Shown: in pieces, positions 25,416 to 30,150 of the stretch
How positions within the stretch are numbered: position 1 is the first letter of the stretch
Layout of the letters: every line of letters begins with the position of its first letter
The notes under the pieces: model-generated
The model's input: the letters and a program-made list of their open reading frames with translations, nothing else
Databases searched by the model: none
Told to the model about the DNA's origin: nothing
Assembly: GCA_910583835.1 (NCBI GenBank)
Contig: CAJTYM010000049.1
Span: forward strand, 1 to 30,150
Length of the DNA stretch: 30,150 nucleotides
Reading direction: 5' to 3'
Source of the DNA: an uncultured Lachnospiraceae bacterium
GTDB lineage: Bacteria; Bacillota; Clostridia; Lachnospirales; Lachnospiraceae
Position numbers and translations under genes: made by a program

Positions 25416-26723
25416 ATGGGGAAAGCTTTGATAAGGAAACGGAACAGGAAAGGAAGATATAAACAGTGGCTGCTCTTGGCGCTCAGCGTGCTGTTTGTGT
25501 TTGTCTGCTATCAAAATATCGCATCGTTGGGAGATGCGCCTGCATTGCAGCAGCTTGTGAATTTTGTCAGGGAAGAGGTTGCGGTGTCGGCATGGAAAAA
25601 TTGTATGCTGCCGATGGTCTGTGAACAGGAGGAAACGCCGTTCACCTTGGAAAGCTTTCTGCTGCAGAAAGTGGAAAATTTTTATCCGATCTGCGCGTTC
25701 AGCGAGACCATTGCCGAGTATGACACACAGATTGAGAGTGACCTGAGCGCGGGGATGATGGCGGAGAATGAGAAAGAAAGCCAGAGCCAGGAAGAAGGGC
25801 AGGGGAAAGAGGAAGGCCAGGAGGGTGAAAATCAGGGAGAAATAGCGGACGGCAAGGAGAACAGAGAACAGGCGGATAAAGAAAAGAAGGAAGAAGAAAA
25901 GGATACGCAGCAGAAGAAGGAGCAGGAGACCGTGGCTGAGGCTGCTCCCGAGAGCGGCAAGGCAGTGGATATTTCCCGGGAAAAGCTGAATGATTTTGAT
26001 TATTTAATCCAGAACTTCTATCAGGTAGACCGTACGACGACGATAGACGGCAATGAGCTGAATGCACAGGCGATGCTGGCAAAGGACATGAAGCTTAAGG
26101 GCGGCAATGAAAATGTGCAGATTTTGATTTACCATACCCATTCCCAGGAGGGATATGCAGATTCCACGCCCGGAGACCCGAACAGCAGCGTGGTCGCCGT
26201 GGGGGAGCGCCTGGCGCAGCTTCTGAGGGAGCAGTATGGCTTCAATGTGCTCCACCATACGGGGGAATATGACGTGGCGGACCGTGACAACGCATATTCC
26301 TACGCAGGTCCTGCCCTGGAACAGGTCCTGGCAGAAAATCCCAGTATCGAGGTAGTCATCGACCTGCACCGTGACGGCGTGCCGGAAAGCGCGCATTTAG
26401 TGTCAGAGGTAAATGGAAAGCAGACGGCGCAGATTATGTTTTTCAACGGCTTAAGCCGCACGACTGCCAATGGCAACATTGCTTACCTGGCAAACCCCAA
26501 CCTTGCGGATAACCTGGCATTTTCATTCCAGCTGAAGCTGGCAGCCGAAGAATATTATCCGGGATTTGCCCGCTCCACTTACCTCAAAGGTTACCGCTAT
26601 AATCTCCACTACCGCCCCAGGAGCCTTCTTGTGGAGGTGGGCGCCCAGACCAACACCTTTGAGGAGGCAATGAATGCCATGGAGCCGCTGGCAGATATCA
26701 TACATAAAGTGCTTGCACCTTGA
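25416..26723 (+). CDS. spoIIP: stage II sporulation protein P (SpoIIP)
   Basis: SpoIIP is the peptidoglycan amidase/endopeptidase that works with SpoIID and SpoIIM during engulfment. ATG 25416 (435 residues) is preferred: AGGA lies 8 nt upstream, and the basic RKRNRKGRYK followed by a membrane helix (~17-33) makes a good N terminus. ATG 25350 and 25368 lack ribosome binding sites, and the first is too close to the predicted transcription start. An extremely Glu/Lys/Gln-rich linker (~112-182) joins the anchor to the catalytic domain (~232-435), an amidase-type fold with candidate zinc ligands H240 or H242 (YHTHSQEGY) and H318 (IDLHRDG). The linker is longer and more charged than I would expect for Bacillus. 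Confidence 0.93.
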   Translation: MGKALIRKRNRKGRYKQWLLLALSVLFVFVCYQNIASLGDAPALQQLVNFVREEVAVSAWKNCMLPMVCEQEETPFTLESFLLQKVENFYPICAFSETIAEYDTQIESDLSAGMMAENEKESQSQEEGQGKEEGQEGENQGEIADGKENREQADKEKKEEEKDTQQKKEQETVAEAAPESGKAVDISREKLNDFDYLIQNFYQVDRTTTIDGNELNAQAMLAKDMKLKGGNENVQILIYHTHSQEGYADSTPGDPNSSVVAVGERLAQLLREQYGFNVLHHTGEYDVADRDNAYSYAGPALEQVLAENPSIEVVIDLHRDGVPESAHLVSEVNGKQTAQIMFFNGLSRTTANGNIAYLANPNLADNLAFSFQLKLAAEEYYPGFARSTYLKGYRYNLHYRPRSLLVEVGAQTNTFEEAMNAMEPLADIIHKVLAP

Positions 26724-26741
26724 GGAAAGAAGGATTATAAC

Positions 26742-27626
26742 ATGCTAAAGAACAGGGAAAATGTCATCCATATATTAAATTGGCAGGAATTGAAGCAGAA
26801 AAAACGCAGTGAGATGGAAGAGCTGCTGCTGCAGTCTGTGCGCCGTCTGGAGCCGGCTTACTGGGAAGGCGTAAAACTGCTGGAGGGCTGCCTGTATGGG
26901 GCGTTCTGCTTCCATGAAAGCGGGGAGGCAAAGCGGCGTGTGATAAGCGCAGCATTCCTGCTCAATGAAAAGGAATTCCTCATGGTGGTACTGAAGGATG
27001 AAGGGAAAATGCTGCAGGAGCATCCACTGCCTGACGGCGGGATGGAGGAGAGGCTGGAAGCAGTTTTTGAAAGGATTTTAAAACAGGGGCAGCAGAGAAC
27101 GGAGGATATGGAAAAATATTTAATTGACATGGAGCAGGAGATTGTGGGGGGAAGGATCAACCGCAATCGAAATCGCTCTATTTTTGAGTGTAAGCGTCTG
27201 CTCACAGTCTGGAAAAACGACTATGCCCAGTTCCTAAACATGATAGAAGGGATTAACGGCTTGGAGGAGAAGAAAAAAGAAACACAAGGACCTATCATGA
27301 GTGAAGAATCGTCATGTTATTTTCGCGTTTATGAAAATAAATTGCGGCATCTCACAGAGGAAACACAATTCCTGTATGAGGAGCTTGTGCATATCCGGGA
27401 AGCGCTGGATGCAGCGCTGTCCTATGAACAGAACCGGATTATGAAATTATTCACCACCGTGACGACTATATTTATGCCGCTGTCGCTGATTGCCGGCTGG
27501 TACGGCATGAACTTTGAGGGGATGCCGGAACTGCATTGGCAGTATGGTTATATTTTTGTATCTGCACTGAGCGTGCTGGTGGTGCTGGCGTGTTTTTGGT
27601 TCTTCCGCAAGAAGAAATTGTTTTGA
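26742..27626 (+). CDS. CorA-like divalent cation transporter
   Basis: This protein of 294 residues starts at ATG 26742, with AAGGAT 6 nt upstream and 18 nt after spoIIP. The N-terminal two thirds is a cytoplasmic, helix-rich domain ending in a long coiled stalk (~160-235). Two C-terminal membrane helices follow (~236-253 and ~267-287). The CorA signature GMN is at 255-257 in GWYGMNFEGMPEL, right after the first helix, and the C terminus is the usual basic cytosolic tail (FFRKKKLF). CorA proteins are pentameric Mg2+/Co2+ channels; the specificity here is unproven. The gene may be expressed with the gpr-spoIIP unit, although a sporulation role is not implied. Confidence 0.93.
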   Translation: MLKNRENVIHILNWQELKQKKRSEMEELLLQSVRRLEPAYWEGVKLLEGCLYGAFCFHESGEAKRRVISAAFLLNEKEFLMVVLKDEGKMLQEHPLPDGGMEERLEAVFERILKQGQQRTEDMEKYLIDMEQEIVGGRINRNRNRSIFECKRLLTVWKNDYAQFLNMIEGINGLEEKKKETQGPIMSEESSCYFRVYENKLRHLTEETQFLYEELVHIREALDAALSYEQNRIMKLFTTVTTIFMPLSLIAGWYGMNFEGMPELHWQYGYIFVSALSVLVVLACFWFFRKKKLF

Positions 27627-27640
27627 CACCCCGGTTTCAC

Positions 27641-27906
27641 GGAAATTAATTTTCAAAATATCCTTTTATTTATGAATATTTATCTGTTGCTGGGGCTGCA
27701 TATGCCCAAAACAAACAATTCAGGGACGTTTTTAACGTAGGCAAAATCCACTGCTTATGCAAACCTGCCACGAAGGCTTTCCTGAGGGGTTTGGTTGCAG
27801 TTAGCAGTTAGTTTGCCAAAGTGTTGTCCCGTTTGTGTGGGTATATGCAGTATACAGCAATATGGAAAAATAGATAGATGTAAGGATATTTTGAAAATTG
27901 ATTTCC
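27641..27906. repeat. ~266-bp imperfect palindrome (MITE-like)
   Basis: The two ends are a 25-bp inverted repeat with one mismatch (27641-27665 with 27882-27906). The similarity continues inward through matching blocks in opposite orientation: ATATGCA with CAGCAA nearby, GTTTGT-N-T-GGG, TTTGCC and GCAGT, down to a central GCC-ACGAA-GGC hairpin near 27767-27777. The whole element could fold into one long, bulged hairpin. It has no coding capacity I accept and lies between the CorA-like gene and groES. It could be a miniature inverted-repeat transposable element (MITE) or a structured transcript. No clear target-site duplication is visible. The rest of the 27627-28079 gap holds an AT-rich 8-bp hairpin (27914-27921 with 27930-27937) and the groESL control region. 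Confidence 0.72.
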
Positions 27907-27966
27907 ATGGACCAGATTTTTTCTGAATTAAAAATCTAAACTTTTTATAAAATATGATATTTAATA

Positions 27967-27995
27967 TTGACAAAGAAAATAAGGAGTGCTAAATT
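27967..27995 (+). promoter_or_regulatory. groESL promoter
   Basis: A perfect TTGACA (27967-27972), a 17-nt spacer and TAAATT (27990-27995) give a sigma-A promoter. Transcription would start close to 28002, just upstream of the CIRCE operator. The -10 box overlaps an extra copy of the CIRCE half-site. Confidence 0.65.
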
Positions 27996-28009
27996 ATGTA
28001 CATAAGCTG

Positions 28010-28036
28010 TTAGCACTCAATTTTAAAGAGTGCTAA
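28010..28036 (+). promoter_or_regulatory. CIRCE operator (HrcA binding site)
   Basis: This is a perfect CIRCE element: TTAGCACTC (28010-28018), 9 nt, GAGTGCTAA (28028-28036). HrcA represses groESL and dnaK operons here in unstressed Firmicutes cells. An additional GAGTGCTAA at 27984-27992 lies 17 nt upstream and can pair as an alternative palindrome with the left half. Confidence 0.96.
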
Positions 28037-28079
28037 TAAAATGAAATAAAAGAAGATTACCTGGTAAGGAGGAATAAGA

Positions 28080-28364
28080 ATGAAATTAGTACCATTGGGA
28101 GACAGAGTTGTTTTGAAGCAATGTGAAGCAGAAGAGACCACAAAGTCCGGCATCATCTTAACTGGCAGCGCGCAGGAAAAGCCTCAGGAAGCAGAGGTAG
28201 TTGCCGTAGGGCCAGGTGGGAATGTGGACGGTAAGGAAGTGACCATGCAGGTGAAGGTTGGAGATAAGGTAATTTACTCCAAATATGCAGGCAACGAAGT
28301 GAAGCTTGACGGAGAAGACTATATCATTGTAAAACAGAACGACATACTGGCAATAGTTGAATAA
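28080..28364 (+). CDS. groES: co-chaperonin GroES
   Basis: GroES is the heptameric lid of the GroEL folding chamber. ATG 28080 follows AAGGAGG at 7 nt. The 94 residues are standard and start MKLVPLGDRVVLK, with the mobile loop around EAEETTKSGIILTG (~residues 17-30) and the C-terminal DYIIVKQNDILAIVE. groEL follows after 20 nt. Control is by the CIRCE operator upstream. Confidence 0.98.
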   Translation: MKLVPLGDRVVLKQCEAEETTKSGIILTGSAQEKPQEAEVVAVGPGGNVDGKEVTMQVKVGDKVIYSKYAGNEVKLDGEDYIIVKQNDILAIVE

Positions 28365-28384
28365 TAAGAAGGAGACGAATCATT

Positions 28385-30010
28385 ATGGCAAAGGAATTAA
28401 AATATGGAACAGAGGCCAGAACCGCATTGGAGGCCGGTGTAGATAAGTTAGCAAACACTGTTAGGGTAACATTGGGACCCAAAGGAAGGAACGTGGTTTT
28501 AGACAAATCTTTTGGGGCTCCGTTGATTACAAATGACGGCGTGACTATCGCCAAGGAGATTGAGCTGGAAGATGCATTTGAGAATATGGGCGCACAGCTT
28601 GTCAAAGAGGTGGCAACGAAGACCAATGACGTGGCTGGGGACGGAACCACCACGGCAACTGTTCTGGCACAGGCAATGATTAAAGAAGGCATGAAGAATT
28701 TGGAAGCGGGCGCCAATCCGATTGTACTGCGCCGCGGCATGAAGAAAGCTACCGACAAGGCAGTGGAAGCCATTGCAGCCATGAGCCAGAAAGTGAACGG
28801 CAAAGACCAGATTGCCAAAGTGGCGGCAATCTCAGCCGGCGATGACATTGTAGGGGATCTTGTGGCAGATGCGATGGAGAAAGTTTCCAATGATGGCGTA
28901 ATCACGATTGAGGAATCCAAGACCATGCAGACAGAGCTGGATTTGGTAGAAGGCATGCAGTTCGACCGTGGGTATATTTCCGCATATATGGCAACGGATA
29001 TGGATAAGATGGAAGCGAACTTAGACGACCCCTATATCCTGATTACAGATAAGAAGATTTCCAACATTCAGGAAATCCTTCCTCTGTTAGAGCAGGTAGT
29101 GCAGTCCGGGGCAAGGCTTTTGATTATTGCTGAGGATATTGAAGGCGAAGCGCTTACTACCCTGATTGTCAACAAGCTCCGCGGCACATTCAACGTGGTT
29201 GCAGTCAAGGCTCCCGGCTATGGCGACAGGAGGAAGGCAATGCTGGAGGATATCGCCATCCTTACCGGCGGGCAGGTAATTTCTGAGGAAGTCGGATTGG
29301 AGCTCAAAGAGGCAACGCTTGAGCAGTTAGGACGCGCAAAATCTGTGAAAGTGCAGAAAGAGAATACAATTATTGTTGACGGTGAGGGAGACAAGGAGGC
29401 AATTGCAGCGCGCGTATCCCAGATTCGCGCCCAGATTGAGGAGACTACCTCCGAGTTCGATAAAGAGAAACTGCAGGAAAGGCTTGCCAAGCTGGCAGGC
29501 GGCGTAGCGGTTATCCGTGTGGGCGCTGCAACCGAGACGGAGATGAAGGAAAGCAAGCTGCGCATGGAAGACGCGCTGAATTCCACCAGGGCGGCAGTAG
29601 AGGAGGGCATTATCGCCGGCGGCGGTTCTGCATATATCCACGCTGCAAAGCAGGTGGCAGAACTGGCAGAGACCTTGGAGGGCGATGAGAAGACAGGCGC
29701 CAAAGTTATCTTAAAGGCGCTGGAGTCACCATTGTACTATATCGTTGCCAATGCCGGCCTCGAAGGCGCAGTAATCATTAATAAGGTCAAAGAATCAGAG
29801 CCAGGCGTAGGGTTCGATGCGGCAAAAGAAGAATATGTAAATATGGTATCAGCCGGAATCCTTGACCCCGTGAAGGTGACCAGAAGCGCGTTGCAGAACG
29901 CAACTTCTGTGGCTTCCACATTGCTGACCACGGAATCCGTAGTGGCAAATATCAAGGAAGACGTACCGCCTATGCCGGCAGGAGGCGCAGGCGGAATGGG
30001 AATGATGTAA
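28385..30010 (+). CDS. groEL: chaperonin GroEL
   Basis: GroEL is the ATP-dependent 14-mer folding chaperonin. AAGGAG precedes ATG 28385. The 541 residues are complete and typical: LGPKGRNVVLDKSFGAP and DVAGDGTTTATVLAQ (D86 in the ATP site) in the equatorial domain, an apical domain around 190-375 including GFRG-type IVNKLRGTFNVVAVKAPGYGDRRKAML, and the equatorial return AGGGSAYIHA. It ends in the flexible tail GGAGGMGMM. It is second in the groES-groEL operon and is followed by a terminator. Confidence 0.99.
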   Translation: MAKELKYGTEARTALEAGVDKLANTVRVTLGPKGRNVVLDKSFGAPLITNDGVTIAKEIELEDAFENMGAQLVKEVATKTNDVAGDGTTTATVLAQAMIKEGMKNLEAGANPIVLRRGMKKATDKAVEAIAAMSQKVNGKDQIAKVAAISAGDDIVGDLVADAMEKVSNDGVITIEESKTMQTELDLVEGMQFDRGYISAYMATDMDKMEANLDDPYILITDKKISNIQEILPLLEQVVQSGARLLIIAEDIEGEALTTLIVNKLRGTFNVVAVKAPGYGDRRKAMLEDIAILTGGQVISEEVGLELKEATLEQLGRAKSVKVQKENTIIVDGEGDKEAIAARVSQIRAQIEETTSEFDKEKLQERLAKLAGGVAVIRVGAATETEMKESKLRMEDALNSTRAAVEEGIIAGGGSAYIHAAKQVAELAETLEGDEKTGAKVILKALESPLYYIVANAGLEGAVIINKVKESEPGVGFDAAKEEYVNMVSAGILDPVKVTRSALQNATSVASTLLTTESVVANIKEDVPPMPAGGAGGMGMM

Positions 30011-30039
30011 GAATTTCTCAGGAGGTTTTTTATAGTATA

Positions 30040-30088
30040 AAATCCCAGGTGGATAGGGCATAATAGCCTTATTCATTTGGGATTTTTT
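30040..30088 (+). terminator. rho-independent terminator of groESL
   Basis: A stem of about 12 bp (30040-30051 with 30074-30085, two G-U pairs) encloses a partly paired loop. It is followed by a run of T through 30088, beginning 29 nt after the groEL stop. Confidence 0.85.
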
Positions 30089-30105
30089 ATCTTATAGGAT
30101 GATGC

Positions 30106-30138
30106 CAGGGTCGAATAAAAAGTTTTTATTTAATCCTG
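30106..30138. repeat. near-perfect palindrome at the window end
   Basis: The arms 30106-30121 and 30123-30138 pair at 15 of 16 positions counting two G-T wobbles, around a single base, with an AT-rich core. It could be another terminator for a gene beyond the window or the end of a repeat. The edge prevents a decision. Confidence 0.4.
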
Positions 30139-30150
30139 CCCTTAGCACCT

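Noticed and set aside
27755..27973. Minus-strand 72-codon frame within the palindrome region
   Set aside because: It crosses the palindrome arm and the groESL promoter, has no ribosome binding site and looks like chance AT-rich coding.

Overview
The window looks like a chromosome segment from a spore-forming, anaerobic, gut-type Clostridia, most likely Lachnospiraceae. The evidence is moderate GC, strong GGAGG-type ribosome binding sites with several GTG/TTG starts, the sporulation genes gpr and spoIIP, a CIRCE-controlled groESL operon, and a very large secreted plant-polysaccharide hydrolase with lysine-rich Fn3/Ig modules at its C terminus. The genus assignment is inference.

Layout: (1) 262-6066 encodes a ~1930-residue secreted protein with two GH43 domains, probably an arabinan/arabinoxylan debranching enzyme. 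(2) 6163-8452 has a promoter, a ~215-nt structured leader, an SLC13/ArsB/NhaD-type anion or Na+/H+ transporter and a cytidylate kinase-like protein. (3) 8531-20757 is a long co-directional housekeeping run. It begins with a good promoter and a 36-residue membrane peptide. Then come a DUF512/radical-SAM-like protein, Der (ribosome GTPase), PlsY and GpsA (phospholipid precursor synthesis), a small Hanks-type kinase overlapping gpsA, a type IIA topoisomerase pair that best fits ParE/ParC, NadB-NadC (NAD synthesis) and a C_GCAxxG_C_C protein. (4) 20770-23767 encodes a secreted protein with an Asp/Asn-rich linker and about nine Fn3-like modules. It converges on rpsT through a perfect 18-bp hairpin. 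(5) 24366-27626 holds gpr, spoIIP and a CorA-like transporter. (6) 27627-28079 is a gene-free gap with a ~266-bp imperfect palindrome and the heat-shock promoter/operator, followed by groES-groEL and a terminator.

How the genes fit together: most of the window is core physiology (ribosome maturation, membrane lipid precursors, chromosome decatenation, NAD, chaperonin). It is flanked by niche genes (secreted hydrolase, adhesin-like protein, transporters) and sporulation genes (peptidoglycan hydrolysis at engulfment, and SASP breakdown at germination).

I found no CRISPR array, tRNA, rRNA, transposase or phage genes. No clear novel defence or mobile system is visible. The least explained structures are the 27641-27906 palindrome, the 36-residue membrane peptide at the head of the main operon, the structured leader before the transporter, and an extra CIRCE half-site overlapping the groESL promoter.
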